Assembly (NCBI RefSeq): GCF_000091305.1
Contig: NC_013929.1
Coordinates: 2,790,001-2,854,000 of the forward strand
Length of the DNA stretch: 64,000 bases
Direction of reading: 5' to 3'
DNA from: Streptomyces scabiei 87.22
Lineage (GTDB): Bacteria; Actinomycetota; Actinomycetes; Streptomycetales; Streptomycetaceae
The position numbers were made by a program, and so were the translations under genes. The notes beneath the pieces were generated by a model. That model was not told the origin of the DNA, did not search any database, and saw nothing but the letters and a program-made list of their open reading frames with translations. Each line of letters begins with the position of its first letter. Within the stretch, counting starts at the first letter, position 1. Of this stretch, positions 50,792 to 61,815 are shown in pieces.

Positions 50792-51646
50792 TCAGCCGAC
50801 CTCGGGGTCGCCCTTCGTGTACGTCAGTCGTTCGACCTGGCCGGGCCGGAAGTCGTCCTGGATCTTCTTGCCGTTGACGTAGAGCTGGACGGCGCCGGCG
50901 TCGCCGAGGACGAGGTCGATCTTGGACCCGTCCTGGAAGGTCTTGGACTCGCCCTGCTTGAGGAGGCCGTCCCACAGGAGCCGGCCGTTGTGGTCCTTGG
51001 CGGAGATCCAGCTGCGCCCGTCGGAGGCGCTGACCCGCACGGTCACCTTGTCGCGGGGCGCTGCCGCGATGGCGCTGTCGGTCGGGTCGGCCTTGGGGTC
51101 GGCGTCGGGCTTGTCGGTCTTGGGCTTGGACGGGGCGGGCTTGCTGGTCGTGGGCGTGGAGCCCTCGGCGACCCGGGCGGAGGAGCCGTCGTCGTCCCCG
51201 CGGTCGAAGGCGGTGAAGCCGACGAAGCCGATCACCGCGACGATCGCGGCGACCATGGCGGCGGTCCAGTTGGGGCCGCGCCGCTCGGGCCGGATCCGTT
51301 CCGCCTCGAACAAGGGGGCCGCGGGCGTCGGCGCGGGCCGTCCGCCGTGGGCCTCGTCGTACTGTTCGAGCAGCGGGGCGGGGTCGGTGCGCACCGCACG
51401 CGCGAGGGTGCGGAGGTGACCGCGCGCGTAGACGTCGCCACCGCAGGGGGCGAAGTCGTCCTGCTCGATCGCGTGCACGATGGCGATGCGGACCCGGGTG
51501 GCGTTGCTGACGTCGTCGACGGTCAGCCCGGCCGCGATGCGTGCCTGCTGGAGGGCACGACCGATCGAGGGGCGTTCGTCACGGTCGTCTTCGAACGGAC
51601 GCTCGTCTTCGGGGAAGTTGCCGTCAGGGGAGTTGCCGATGGACAC
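50792..51646 (-). CDS. RodZ-like helix-turn-helix membrane protein
   Basis: A 284-residue protein with the RodZ layout: an N-terminal XRE-type HTH around IGRALQQARIAAGLTVDDVS and VYARGHLRTLARAV, a Pro/Ala linker, one TM segment (NWTAAMVAAIVAVIGFVGF), a Pro/Lys/Ser-rich linker and a C-terminal DUF4115 beta domain from DKVTVRVSASDGRSWISAKD. RodZ links MreB to the membrane. The GTG at 51646 has GAAAGG 8 bases upstream; a start 27 bases earlier is possible. It lies between ftsK and rimO on the same strand. Confidence 0.88.
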   Translation of the reverse strand: MSIGNSPDGNFPEDERPFEDDRDERPSIGRALQQARIAAGLTVDDVSNATRVRIAIVHAIEQDDFAPCGGDVYARGHLRTLARAVRTDPAPLLEQYDEAHGGRPAPTPAAPLFEAERIRPERRGPNWTAAMVAAIVAVIGFVGFTAFDRGDDDGSSARVAEGSTPTTSKPAPSKPKTDKPDADPKADPTDSAIAAAPRDKVTVRVSASDGRSWISAKDHNGRLLWDGLLKQGESKTFQDGSKIDLVLGDAGAVQLYVNGKKIQDDFRPGQVERLTYTKGDPEVG

Positions 51647-51970
51647 GGGGGCGCCTTTCGAGCGTGTAGCCACCTGTGCTGGAGGTTCAGTCTAGGGGGG
51701 GTACGAAAGGGTGGGGCAACCGGGCGGTGGGACTTTGTACGCCATCAGAATGGCCGGTCATCCTGCTGGTGGTGAGGGTGGGGCACGGGGCTGTCCCCTC
51801 GTCCAACTTGACGTACGCCGAAGGGAAACGGTTGCTCACCATTTCCTTACGGGTGAGTCACGTTCGAATACCCGGATGCCGTAGTCGCATCCGCGTTCAG
51901 CCCGCCGGACAACCGGTTTCTTTCTGCCGTGCGCCCTTCTCGCGCCCCTCCGCGGTCCCGCCCGCGGCCC
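51647..51970. promoter_or_regulatory. region between ftsK and the RodZ-like gene
   Basis: Should contain the ftsK 3' untranslated sequence and the RodZ-like gene's promoter. A TAGACT (51694-51689, minus strand) is a possible -10 box, but the nearest -35-like TTGCCC is 19 bases away, so I give it little weight. CTCACC and GGTGAG form an imperfect inverted repeat near 51836-51856. No ORF is convincing. Confidence 0.4.
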
Positions 51971-54709
51971 CTACGCCTCAGTCTCCCCCCGGATCACGGC
52001 CAGCACTCCGTCCAGCTCGTCGGGTTTCACAAGAACGTCACGTGCCTTGGAGCCTTCGCTCGGCCCCACGATGCCCCGCGACTCCATGAGGTCCATGAGC
52101 CGTCCGGCCTTGGCGAAGCCGACGCGCAGTTTGCGCTGGAGCATCGAGGTCGAGCCGAACTGGGTGGAGACGACCAGCTCGGCCGCCTGGCACAACAGGT
52201 CGAGGTCGTCGCCGATCTCCTCGTCGATCTCCTTCTTCTGCTTGGTGCCCACGGTGACGTCGTCCCGGAAGACCGGCGCCATCTGGTCCTTGCAGTGCTG
52301 CACGATCGCCGCGACCTCGTCCTCGGTCACGAACGCGCCCTGCATACGGGTCGGCTTGTTCGCCCCCATCGGCAGGAACAGCCCGTCGCCCTTGCCGATC
52401 AGCTTCTCGGCACCGGGCTGGTCGAGGATGACGCGGGAGTCGGCGAGCGAGGAGGTGGCGAAGGCGAGCCGGGAGGGCACGTTCGCCTTGATCAGACCGG
52501 TGACGACGTCCACCGACGGCCGCTGTGTGGCGAGCACCAGGTGGATGCCGGCCGCACGCGCCAGCTGCGTGATCCGCACGATCGCGTCCTCGACGTCGCG
52601 CGGCGCGACCATCATCAGGTCGGCCAGCTCGTCCACGATCACCAGCAGGTACGGGTACGGCGACAGCTCCCGCTCGCTGCCCTCGGGCAGCTTGACCTTG
52701 CCGTTGCGGATGGCCTCGTTGAAGTCGTCGATGTGCCGGTAGCCGAACGCGGCCAGATCGTCGTAGCGCAGGTCCATCTCGCGCACGACCCACTGCAGTG
52801 CCTCGGCGGCCCGCTTGGGGTTGGTGATGATCGGCGTGATGAGGTGCGGGATCCCCTCGTACGCCGTCAGTTCCACGCGCTTGGGGTCGACGAGGACCAT
52901 GCGGACGTCCTCGGGGGTCGCGCGGACCATGACCGAGGTGATCAGGCAGTTGATGCACGACGACTTGCCGGAGCCGGTCGCGCCCGCGACGAGCACGTGC
53001 GGCATCTTCGCCAGGTTGGCCATCACATAGCCGCCCTCGACGTCCTTGCCGAGCGCGACCAGCATCGGATGGTCGTCCTCGGCCGCGTCCGCGAGACGCA
53101 GGACGTCGCCCAGGTTGACCATCTCGCGGTCGGTGTTGGGGATCTCGATGCCGACGGCCGACTTGCCGGGGATCGGGCTGATGATCCGCACGTCCGGGCT
53201 GGCGACGGCGTAGGCGATGTTCTTGGTCAGCGCGGTGATCCGCTCGACCTTCACCGCCGGGCCCAGCTCGACCTCGTACCGGGTGACCGTCGGGCCGCGG
53301 GTGAAGCCGGTGACGGCGGCGTCGACCTTGAACTCCGAGAACACGTTCGACAGGGAGGCCACTATGGCGTCGTTGGCGGCGCTGCGGGTCTTTCCGGGGC
53401 CGCCCCGCTCCAGGAGGTCGAGCGAGGGCAGGGAGTAGGTGATGTCGCCGGAGAGCTGCAGCTGCTCGGCGCGCGCCGGCAGCTCGCGGGGCTCGTCCGG
53501 GGCCTTCTTGGTCAGGTCCGGCACCAGGGCGTCCTGCCGGGCGCCCTTGGGCGGCCTGGTGGCGGGGGGTGCCTCCTTGGCCGGCTTGCTGCGCGCTGCC
53601 GGGACGGGCGTGGTCTCCTCCCGGTCGCCGACGCTCACGCCCTGGGTGAGGTCCGCGACGACCGGCGAGGGCGGCATTCCGTGCAGCACCGCCCCGTCGA
53701 GCGCGGCGGCGGCCGCCGCCGCGACGTCCACGGCGTCCATCGGCCGGTTCGGGTCCGGCTGCCGTACCGCGGAACGCCTCGGGCGACGCCGGGTGAGGGC
53801 CTCCTGCTCGGCGCCGTCGGGGTCGTACGGATCGGGGGCGGCGCCGCGCCCGCGGGGGCGTGCGGGCAGCGCGTCACGCCACTGCTCGTCGTAGCGGGCG
53901 TCGTCCTCGCCGTACTCGGCGACATCGTCCTCGTCGTCGGCGATGATGCCCAGCTTCTGCCCGAGCAGCCGCAGCCGCTGCGGGATCGCGTTGACCGGTG
54001 TCGCCGTGACGACGAGCAGTCCGAAGACGGTGAGCAGCACGAGCATGGCCACGGCCAGGGCCTCGCCCATGGTGTAGGTCAGCGGGGTGGCCGTGCCCCA
54101 GCCGATGAGCCCCCCGGCGTCCCTTATCGCCTGCATCCCGGCGCTGCGCGCGGGCGAGCCGCACGCGAGGTGGACCTGGCCGAGGATGCCGATGACGAGC
54201 GCGGACAGCCCGATGACGATGCGGCCGTTGGCGTCGGGCTTCTCGGGATGCCGAATGAACCGCACGGCGATGACCGCGAGCAGTATCGGCACGAGCAGGT
54301 CGAGGCGTCCGAAGGCGCCGGTGACGAGCATCTCGACGAGATCGCCGACCGGACCGCGCAGGTTGGACCAGGTACCGGCGGCGACGATCAGGCTGAGGGC
54401 GAGCAGCAGGAGCGCGACGCCGTCCTTGCGGTGCGCCGGGTCGAGACCCTTCGCGCCCTGCCCTATGCCGCGGAAGACGGCGCCGACGGCGTGCGCGGCA
54501 CCGAGCCAGACGGCGCGTACGAGGCGGTACACGCCTCCGGTGGGACTGGGCGCCGGCTTCGGAGGGGCCGTCTTCCTCGCCGCCGCCCTCTTGGCGGGTG
54601 CCTTCTTGGCGGCGGCTTTCTTCGCGGGGGCCTTCTTCGCCGGAGCCTTCGTCGGAGCGGCCGCCTTCTTCGCGGGCGGCTTCTTCGCTGCGGACTGACG
54701 TGAGGCCAT
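51971..54709 (-). CDS. ftsK: DNA translocase FtsK
   Basis: Chromosome-segregating translocase at the septum, 912 residues. After a Lys/Ala-rich start (about residues 1-50) come four or five TM segments within residues 75-230 (VALLLLALSLIVAAGTW; LDLLVPILLAVIAVRFI). A ~200-residue disordered linker precedes the motor: Walker A LVAGATGSGKSSCINCL, Walker B LLVIVDELADLMM, and the C-terminal gamma winged helix QRKLRVGFAKAGRLMDLMES that reads chromosome-orienting sequences. The ATG at 54709 starts MASRQSAAKK. It has no operon partner; 232 bp separate it from osaB. Confidence 0.96.
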   Translation of the reverse strand: MASRQSAAKKPPAKKAAAPTKAPAKKAPAKKAAAKKAPAKRAAARKTAPPKPAPSPTGGVYRLVRAVWLGAAHAVGAVFRGIGQGAKGLDPAHRKDGVALLLLALSLIVAAGTWSNLRGPVGDLVEMLVTGAFGRLDLLVPILLAVIAVRFIRHPEKPDANGRIVIGLSALVIGILGQVHLACGSPARSAGMQAIRDAGGLIGWGTATPLTYTMGEALAVAMLVLLTVFGLLVVTATPVNAIPQRLRLLGQKLGIIADDEDDVAEYGEDDARYDEQWRDALPARPRGRGAAPDPYDPDGAEQEALTRRRPRRSAVRQPDPNRPMDAVDVAAAAAAALDGAVLHGMPPSPVVADLTQGVSVGDREETTPVPAARSKPAKEAPPATRPPKGARQDALVPDLTKKAPDEPRELPARAEQLQLSGDITYSLPSLDLLERGGPGKTRSAANDAIVASLSNVFSEFKVDAAVTGFTRGPTVTRYEVELGPAVKVERITALTKNIAYAVASPDVRIISPIPGKSAVGIEIPNTDREMVNLGDVLRLADAAEDDHPMLVALGKDVEGGYVMANLAKMPHVLVAGATGSGKSSCINCLITSVMVRATPEDVRMVLVDPKRVELTAYEGIPHLITPIITNPKRAAEALQWVVREMDLRYDDLAAFGYRHIDDFNEAIRNGKVKLPEGSERELSPYPYLLVIVDELADLMMVAPRDVEDAIVRITQLARAAGIHLVLATQRPSVDVVTGLIKANVPSRLAFATSSLADSRVILDQPGAEKLIGKGDGLFLPMGANKPTRMQGAFVTEDEVAAIVQHCKDQMAPVFRDDVTVGTKQKKEIDEEIGDDLDLLCQAAELVVSTQFGSTSMLQRKLRVGFAKAGRLMDLMESRGIVGPSEGSKARDVLVKPDELDGVLAVIRGETEA

Positions 54710-54941
54710 GGGTGTGAGGTTACCGGTGGAGACCACAGCCGACACGTGTGCCCACTGCTTCACCCGTTCGTGTCGCGAACTCCGGGCCCCGAAGCTGACG
54801 CGATGTGACACGGCCTCGGCCCGCACAGGGACCGCACGAAACGGGCGCGGCCCGAGGTCACTTGTCCGACCCCGCCCGCGCCCGACAACCCACCGGTTCA
54901 CGCACCCGGGATTCCCCGGCGGAACATGCCCGGGAACCCAC

Positions 54942-55625
54942 TCAGTTCTGCGACGGCAGCGACGGCGGACCGCCCGTGCCCGGCTCCAACGCGTCCAGCG
55001 CCCGGCGCAGGCCGGTGAGTTTGCGTTCGAGATGCGCCGCGGTGGCGACCGCCGCGGCGTCCGCCGAGTCGTCGTCGAGCTGTTTGGACAGCGCCTCCGC
55101 CTGCTCCTCGACGGCCGCGAGCCGCGCGGACAGCTCGGCGAGAATGCCGCCGGAAGGCTCCTTCGCACCGCCCGCGGCGCCCTTGCCGCCGCCCTCCAAC
55201 TGAAGCCGCAGCAGCGCCGCCTGCTCCCTGAGCTGGCAGTTCTTCATATACAGCTCGACGAAAACCGAGACCTTGGCGCGCAGCACCCAGGGGTCGAACG
55301 GTTTCGAGATGTAGTCGACCGCACCCGCCGCATACCCGCGGAACGTGTGGTGCGGTCCGTGGTTGATGGCGGTGAGGAAGATGATCGGGATGTCCCGGGT
55401 CCGTTCCCGCCGCTTGATGTGCGCGGCCGTCTCGAAGCCGTCCATGCCCGGCATCTGGACGTCCAGCAGGATGACCGCGAAGTCGTCCGTCAACAGCGCC
55501 TTGAGCGCTTCCTCCCCGGACGATGCCCGCACCAGTGTCTGATCGAGCGCGGAGAGGATGGCCTCCAGCGCCAACAGATTCTCCGGCCGGTCATCGACCA
55601 GGAGGATCTTGGCCTTCTGCACCAT
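54942..55625 (-). CDS. osaB: response regulator OsaB with coiled-coil output
   Basis: A 227-residue two-part regulator. The receiver domain shows KILLVDDRPENLLALEAI, the phospho-acceptor Asp in FAVILLDVQMPGMDGF and the lysine in AVDYISKPFDPWVLRAK. There is no DNA-binding domain: the C-terminal half is Ala/Glu-rich and predicted coiled coil (LRLQLEGGGKGAAGG, then EEQAEALSKQLDDD). It corresponds by position and type to OsaB of S. coelicolor, needed for aerial growth under osmotic stress, partner of OsaA encoded next to it. The ATG at 55625 is the family start. Confidence 0.88.
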   Translation of the reverse strand: MVQKAKILLVDDRPENLLALEAILSALDQTLVRASSGEEALKALLTDDFAVILLDVQMPGMDGFETAAHIKRRERTRDIPIIFLTAINHGPHHTFRGYAAGAVDYISKPFDPWVLRAKVSVFVELYMKNCQLREQAALLRLQLEGGGKGAAGGAKEPSGGILAELSARLAAVEEQAEALSKQLDDDSADAAAVATAAHLERKLTGLRRALDALEPGTGGPPSLPSQN

Positions 55626-55922
55626 GGCCCGTCCTCCTCGCCCCGGCTTGGGGCCTCCCCTGTCCGCAGGACTCGGCGCGACACCGGTCGGTGTCACCCC
55701 AGGGGACGACTCCCTCGCGCCACCCGTCCTTGTGCCGGTCATCGTAGCCGCACCCCGCCCGTCGCCACACCCTGTCACCGTGATGTCACTGTGCTCGTAG
55801 CAGAAACGCAAGCGGGGACCAGAAGGTTCCCCGAATCGCGGGCTCCTACACGGCTTCGGCGACACTCAGTCAGCAACTCCGCACGCCTTTCGACGGATTG
55901 TGACCGCGGACCGCACCACCTG

Positions 55923-58900
55923 TCACTCACTTCGCATCCACTGCTCCATGACCCCCAGCAGATGATCCGGATCCACGGGCTTCGTCACATAGTCCGAGGC
56001 CCCCGAGTCGATCGCCTTCTCCCGGTCGCCCTTCATCGCCTTGGCCGTCAGCGCGATGATCGGCAGCCCGGCGAACTGCGGCATCCGGCGGATCGCCGTC
56101 GTCGTCGCATAACCGTCCATCTCCGGCATCATGATGTCCATCAGGACGACCGTCACATCGTCGTGCTGCTCCAGGACCTCGATGCCCTCACGGCCGTTCT
56201 CGGCGTACAGCACCGACAGGCCGTGCTGCTCCAGGACGCTGGTGAGCGCGAAGACGTTACGGATGTCGTCGTCGACGATGAGCACCTTCTCGCCCTCGAA
56301 GCGGACGGTCCGGCGCGGCTGCGCCGCCGCCTGCTGCGCCCAGTGCTCCTGCGGCTGCCCGTTGCCCTGCTGGACCAGGTCGGAGCCGGAGCTCGCCGGG
56401 ACGGACCTGCGACGCCGGCGGAAGAGCGCCGCGGCCCCGTTCTGGGTCTCGCGGTACGACTTCACCTCCGCCGGTGTCTCGCTGCGTTCGGCCAGTTCGT
56501 TCTCGGAGGCCAGCAACTCTCCCGCTTCCAGCGCGGCCGGGGCGGCCTGGGCGTAGCCCTGCGGAGGCAGTTCGCTCGGGTGCAGCGGCAGGTACAGCGT
56601 GAACGTGGACCCGCGTCCCGGCTCGCTCTGTGCGTGGATCTCACCGCCCAGCAGCCGGGCGATCTCCCGCGAGATGGACAGCCCGAGGCCCGTACCGCCG
56701 TACTTGCGGCTCGTGGTGCCGTCCGCCTGCTTGAACGCCTCGAAGATGACCCGCATCTTGCTGGCCGCGATCCCGATGCCGGTGTCCGTCACCGAGAACG
56801 CGATCATGTCGGCGTCCGCGTCCCGCAGCGAACCGGCCTCCAGCAGCTGTTCCTTGATGGCCACCGGCACGTCCGCGCCGGCCGGCCGGATGACCAGTTC
56901 CACGGCCCCGGAGTCCGTGAACTTCACCGCGTTGGACAGCAGGTTCCGCAGCACCTGCAGCAGGCGCTGTTCGTCCGTGTGCAGCGTGGCGGGCAGCTCC
57001 GGCGAGACCCGTACGGAGAAGTCGAGGCCCTTCTCCGCCGTCAGCGGCCGGAAGGTGGCCTCCACGTAGTCGACGAGCTGGACGAGGGCGATACGGGTCG
57101 GCGAGACGTCCATCTTGCCCGCCTCGACCTTCGACAGGTCCAGGATGTCGTTGATCAGCTGGAGCAGGTCCGAGCCCGCCCCGTGGATCGTCTCGGCGAA
57201 CTCGACCTGCTTGGGCGTCAGGTTCGACTCGGCGTTGTCCGCGAGCAGCTTGGCGAGGATCAGCAGCGAGTTGAGCGGAGTGCGCAGCTCGTGCGACATG
57301 TTCGCCAGGAACTCGCTCTTGTAGCGCATGGAGACCGCGAGCTGCTCGGCACGCTCCTCCAGGACCTGCCGCGCCTCCTCGATCTCGGTGTTCTTGACCT
57401 CGATGTCACGGTTCTGCCGGGCCAGCAGCTCGGCCTTCTCCTCCAGCTCGGCGTTGGACGCCTGGAGGGCCTCCTGCCGGTTCTCCAACTCGTCCGACCG
57501 CTCCCGCAGTTGCTCGGTCAGCTCCTGCGACTGCTTCAGCAGCACCTCGGTCTTGGTGTTGACGGAGATGGTGTTGACGCTGGTCGCGATCATCTCCGCG
57601 ATCTGGTTCAGGAAGTCCTTCTGGATCTGCGTGAACGGCGTGAACGACGCCAGCTCGATCACACCGAGCACGGTCCCCTCGAAGAGCACCGGCAACACGA
57701 TGACCTGCGCCGGGGGCGCCTCGCCCAGCCCGGAGGAGATCTTCAGATAACCGCTCGGGGCGTTCTCCACCAGGATCGTGCGCTTCTCCTTCGCGGCCGT
57801 CCCCACCAGCGCCTCACCCGGCCGGAACGACGCCGGCATGGACCCCATGGAGTAGCCGTACGAGCCCAGCATGCGCAGCTCGTACTGTTCGTCGTTGTCC
57901 GGCGCCAGGTCCTTGCCGTCGAGGAACGGCAGCGCGAGGAAGAACGCGCCGTGCTGCGCGGACACCACCGGCGTCAGCTCGCTCATGATCAGCGAGGCCA
58001 CGTCGTCCAGGTCCCGGCGGCCCTGCATCAGCGCCGAGATCCGGGCGAGGTTGCCCTTGAGCCAGTCCTGCTCCTGGTTGGCGATCGTGGTGTCCCGCAG
58101 GTTGGCGATCATCTTGTTGATGTAGTCCTGCAGCTCCTTGATCTCGCCGGACGCGTCGACGTCGATCTTGAGGTTCAGGTCGCCCCGGGTCACCGCGGTG
58201 GCCACGCGCGCGATGGCGCGCACCTGCCGGGTCAGGTTCCCGGCCATCTCGTTCACCGACTCGGTGAGGTCCCGCCAGGTGCCGTCGACGTCCCGCACGC
58301 GCGCGAGGCCGCCGAGCTGGCCCTCGGTGCCCACCTCGCGGGCCACGCGGGTGACCTCCTCGGCGAAGGACGACAGCTGGTCGACCATCGTGTTGATGGT
58401 CGTCTTCAGCTCCAGGATCTCGCCACGGGCATCGATGTCGATCTTCTTGGTCAGGTCGCCCTTGGCGATGGCGGTCGTCACCATCGCGATGTTGCGGACC
58501 TGTCCGGTGAGGTTGGAGGCCATCGAGTTCACGGACTCGGTGAGGTCCTTCCACGTGCCCGCCACACCGGGCACGTGCGCCTGGCCGCCCAGGATGCCGT
58601 CCGTGCCCACCTCACGGGCCACCTTGGTGACCTGGTCGGCGAACGAACTGAGCGTCTTCACCATGCTGTTGAAGGTGTCGGCCAGCTCCGCGACCTCGCC
58701 GGCCGCCTCGATCGTCACCGTACGGGTCAGGTCGCCGTTGGCGACGGCGGCCGCCACCTGGGAGATGTTCCGCACCTGCATGGTGAGGTTCTTGGCCATC
58801 AGGTTCACATTGCCGCTGAGGTCCTTCCAGATGCCGGTGATGCCCGGCACGTGGGCCTGGCCGCCCAGGATGCCCTCGGTGCCCACCTCACGGGCCACCC

Positions 58901-61409
58901 GGGTCACCTGCTCGGCGAAGGACGACAGCTGGTCCACCATCGTGTTGACGGTGGTGACGAGTTCGAGGATCTCGCCCTTGGCGTCGACGGTGATCTTCTT
59001 CGACAGGTCGCCCTTGGCGACGGCGGTAGTGACCTCGGCGATCTGGCGCACCTGGATCGTCAGGTTGTTCGCCATGAAGTTCACCGACTGCGTGAGGTCC
59101 TTCCAGGTGCCGGAGACGCCCTGCACCTCGGCCTGACCGCCGAGCTGGCCCTCCGTACCCACCTCGCGGGCGACCCGGGTGACCTCCTCCGCGAACGACG
59201 ACAGCTGGTCCACCATCGTGTTCAGCGTGTTCTTCAGCTCCAGGATCTCGCCGCGCGCGTCCACGGTGATCTTCTGGGACAGGTCGCCGCGGGCCACCGC
59301 CGTGGCGACCTGCGCGATGTTGCGGACCTGGCCGGTCAGGTTGCCGGCCATGCCGTTCACCGACTCGGTCAGGTCCCGCCACACACCGGCGACCCCGGGC
59401 ACCTGCGCCTGACCGCCGAGCCGGCCCTCCGTACCCACGTCCCGGGCCACCCGGGTCACCTGGTCGGCGAAGGAGGAGAGCTGGTCGACCATCGTGTTGA
59501 TGGTGTTCTTCAGTTCCAGAATCTCGCCGCGCGCGTCTACGTCGATCTTCTGCGACAGGTCGCCCCGCGCCACCGCCGTCGTCACCTGCGCGATGTTGCG
59601 CACCTGCGAGGTGAGGTTGCCGGCCATCGAGTTGACGGAGTCGGTGAGTTCCTTCCACGTCCCCGACACACCGTCAACCCGGGCCTGACCACCGAGCCGC
59701 CCCTCGGTGCCCACGTCCCGGGCCATCCGCGTCACCTGGTCGGCGAAGGACGACAGCTGGTCCACCATCGTGTTCACGGTGTTCTTCAGTTCGAGCATCT
59801 CGCCCGCGACATCGACGGTGACCTTCTGCGAGAGGTCGCCGTTGGCCACGGCCGTGGTCACCGCCGCGATGTTCCTCACCTGTCCGGTGAGGTTCCGGAA
59901 CGCCGTGTTGACGGAGTCGGTGAGGTCCTTCCACGTCCCCGCCGCGCCCGGCACCTGCGCCTGACCGCCCAGCCGGCCCTCGGCCCCCACCTCGTTCGCC
60001 ACCCGCGTGACCTCGTCACCGAAGGAGGAGAGCTGGTCGACCATCCCGTTGACGGTGTTCTTCAGCTCCAGCATCTCCCCGGCCACGTCCACGGTGACCT
60101 TCTGCGAGAGATCGCCGTCGGCGACCGCCGTGGTCACCGCCGCGATGTCCCGCACCTGGATCGTGAGGTTCCGGAAGACCGTGTTGACGGAGTCGGTGAG
60201 GTCCTTCCACGTCCCCGCCGCGCCCGGCACCTGCGCCTGACCGCCCAGCCGGCCCTCGGCACCCACCTCGTTCGCCACCCGCGTGACCTCGTCGGCGAAG
60301 ATCCGCAGCGTCTCGGTCATCTGGTTGATGGTCTCGGCGAGCTTGGCGACCTCACCGCGTGCGGGCACGGTGACCTTCTGCGACAGATCACCGTTGGCGA
60401 CCGCCGTGGTGACCTGGGCGATCCCCCGCACCTGCGCGGTGAGATTGCCGGCCATGGTGTTCACCGAATCGGTGAGTTCCTTCCACACACCCGCCACACC
60501 CGGCACCTCGGCCTGCCCGCCGAGCTGCCCGTCGGTGCCCACCTCCCGGGCGACCCGGGTCACCTCGGAGGAGAACGCCGAGAGCTGGTCGACCATCGTG
60601 TTGACGGTCTCCTTCAGCTCCAGCATCTCGCCGGCCACGTGCACGGTGACCTTGCGCGACAGATCACCCTTCGCGACCGCGGTCGTCACCAGCGCGATGT
60701 CCCTCACCTGCGCGGTGAGCCGGTGCGCCATGGTGTTGACGGACTCCGTCAGGTCCTTCCACGAACCGGACATCCCCCGCACCTTGGCCTGCCCGCCCAG
60801 TTTGCCCTCGGTGCCCACCTCGCTGGCCACGCGCGTGACCTCGTCCGTGAACGTCGACAGCTGGTCGACCAGGTTGTTGACCGTACGTCCGACCTTCAGG
60901 AACTCACCGCGCAGCGGATGCCCCGTCCCGTCCGGCCCCTGCGACCGCAGCTCCATACGGGGCGACAGATCCCCCTCCGCGACCGCCGACAGCACCCGGC
61001 TGACTTCGGAGACAGGCCGTACGAGGTCGTCGACCAGCGCGTTCGACGCGTCGATCGCGGCCGCCCAGGACCCCTCGGTGGCGCCCGTCTCCAGCCGCTC
61101 GGTGAGCTTGCCCTCACGCCCCACCACGCGCCGCACCCGCGACAGCTCGCCCGTCAGATGCAGGTTCCGGTCCGCCACCTCGTTGTACACGGCGGCGATC
61201 TCGGACATCACCCCGTCGCCCGACACCGTCAGCCGCTTGCGGAAGTTGCCGTCCCGCATCGCTTCCAACGCCGTGAGCAGCCGGTTCAGGGCAGCGGTGT
61301 CCACAGTGGTGGTCCCATTGCGCGATTTGCGTGCTTTGCGCTGCTCACTCAGGGACGGTCCGCCTTTCGCGCGCGCCTTCGTGCCTCGCGTCGCTGCGCC
61401 AGACTCCAC
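55923..61409 (-). CDS. osaA: poly-HAMP hybrid sensor histidine kinase OsaA
   Basis: An 1828-residue soluble hybrid kinase, orthologous to S. coelicolor OsaA. No TM segment is seen. Residues ~45-1130 consist of about 12 HAMP-type units in ~92-residue repeats; eleven show A-x-GDL-x2-K-like cores ([11 protein letters not shown] and so on) and ten share a W-(K/R)-(D/E)-L-(T/S) block. A GAF domain follows near residues 1175-1330 and a coiled coil. The phosphorylated His is in [22 protein letters not shown] boxes include [11 protein letters not shown] and [15 protein letters not shown]-terminal receiver has Asp in [18 protein letters not shown] start with GGGAGGGA upstream. Osmotic or envelope signals are inferred to act through the HAMP array. 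Confidence 0.93.
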   Translation of the reverse strand: MESGAATRGTKARAKGGPSLSEQRKARKSRNGTTTVDTAALNRLLTALEAMRDGNFRKRLTVSGDGVMSEIAAVYNEVADRNLHLTGELSRVRRVVGREGKLTERLETGATEGSWAAAIDASNALVDDLVRPVSEVSRVLSAVAEGDLSPRMELRSQGPDGTGHPLRGEFLKVGRTVNNLVDQLSTFTDEVTRVASEVGTEGKLGGQAKVRGMSGSWKDLTESVNTMAHRLTAQVRDIALVTTAVAKGDLSRKVTVHVAGEMLELKETVNTMVDQLSAFSSEVTRVAREVGTDGQLGGQAEVPGVAGVWKELTDSVNTMAGNLTAQVRGIAQVTTAVANGDLSQKVTVPARGEVAKLAETINQMTETLRIFADEVTRVANEVGAEGRLGGQAQVPGAAGTWKDLTDSVNTVFRNLTIQVRDIAAVTTAVADGDLSQKVTVDVAGEMLELKNTVNGMVDQLSSFGDEVTRVANEVGAEGRLGGQAQVPGAAGTWKDLTDSVNTAFRNLTGQVRNIAAVTTAVANGDLSQKVTVDVAGEMLELKNTVNTMVDQLSSFADQVTRMARDVGTEGRLGGQARVDGVSGTWKELTDSVNSMAGNLTSQVRNIAQVTTAVARGDLSQKIDVDARGEILELKNTINTMVDQLSSFADQVTRVARDVGTEGRLGGQAQVPGVAGVWRDLTESVNGMAGNLTGQVRNIAQVATAVARGDLSQKITVDARGEILELKNTLNTMVDQLSSFAEEVTRVAREVGTEGQLGGQAEVQGVSGTWKDLTQSVNFMANNLTIQVRQIAEVTTAVAKGDLSKKITVDAKGEILELVTTVNTMVDQLSSFAEQVTRVAREVGTEGILGGQAHVPGITGIWKDLSGNVNLMAKNLTMQVRNISQVAAAVANGDLTRTVTIEAAGEVAELADTFNSMVKTLSSFADQVTKVAREVGTDGILGGQAHVPGVAGTWKDLTESVNSMASNLTGQVRNIAMVTTAIAKGDLTKKIDIDARGEILELKTTINTMVDQLSSFAEEVTRVAREVGTEGQLGGLARVRDVDGTWRDLTESVNEMAGNLTRQVRAIARVATAVTRGDLNLKIDVDASGEIKELQDYINKMIANLRDTTIANQEQDWLKGNLARISALMQGRRDLDDVASLIMSELTPVVSAQHGAFFLALPFLDGKDLAPDNDEQYELRMLGSYGYSMGSMPASFRPGEALVGTAAKEKRTILVENAPSGYLKISSGLGEAPPAQVIVLPVLFEGTVLGVIELASFTPFTQIQKDFLNQIAEMIATSVNTISVNTKTEVLLKQSQELTEQLRERSDELENRQEALQASNAELEEKAELLARQNRDIEVKNTEIEEARQVLEERAEQLAVSMRYKSEFLANMSHELRTPLNSLLILAKLLADNAESNLTPKQVEFAETIHGAGSDLLQLINDILDLSKVEAGKMDVSPTRIALVQLVDYVEATFRPLTAEKGLDFSVRVSPELPATLHTDEQRLLQVLRNLLSNAVKFTDSGAVELVIRPAGADVPVAIKEQLLEAGSLRDADADMIAFSVTDTGIGIAASKMRVIFEAFKQADGTTSRKYGGTGLGLSISREIARLLGGEIHAQSEPGRGSTFTLYLPLHPSELPPQGYAQAAPAALEAGELLASENELAERSETPAEVKSYRETQNGAAALFRRRRRSVPASSGSDLVQQGNGQPQEHWAQQAAAQPRRTVRFEGEKVLIVDDDIRNVFALTSVLEQHGLSVLYAENGREGIEVLEQHDDVTVVLMDIMMPEMDGYATTTAIRRMPQFAGLPIIALTAKAMKGDREKAIDSGASDYVTKPVDPDHLLGVMEQWMRSE

Positions 61410-61815
61410 TGTGTCCCTCCCGCAAGGGTCGACCGGTCCTACTGGACGTACTACGCCGCATTCGAACGCTTCATATCGCTCACACCACTCGTACCACTCG
61501 TACCGCTTCGTACGCGGGTACTCACACCCGGCGGACCGGCTGACGCCCTCCGCCGCACCGGAAAGGCACTCGGACCCGCCCGGCCTGCTCCTGGGAGCCT
61601 GCCCAGTGTTTCACCATGGCCGAACCAGGCCATAACAGTTCGGCAGCTTCGCACACGGTCCGCACACCTCCGGACGGAAACACAGACGACCGGCATCCGC
61701 ATGGACGGCGAAGGTAAGTAACCTTGCATGCGGCTGTCCAGCCATGCCGGTCCCGTCCGGCCTGGACGGTGGCGCACGAGCACGAGCGGGCAGGCATCGG
61801 AGGGGCGGCCTCACC
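61410..61815. promoter_or_regulatory. divergent region between osaA and the SpoIIE-type gene
   Basis: Holds both divergent promoters. I see a repeated CACTCGTAC-like element around 61491-61515 and a short inverted repeat AAGGT-N5-ACCTT near 61710, roughly 100 bp before the phosphatase gene, either of which may be an operator. The short Arg/Ser-rich frames here have no similarity to known proteins. No promoter is clear enough to mark. Confidence 0.4.

Noticed and set aside
54708-61721. 2337-codon plus-strand frame covering osaB and osaA
   Set aside because: It is the shadow of the poly-HAMP repeats on the opposite strand; His/Leu/Asp/Gly-rich repeats mirror the osaA units and no family is recognised.
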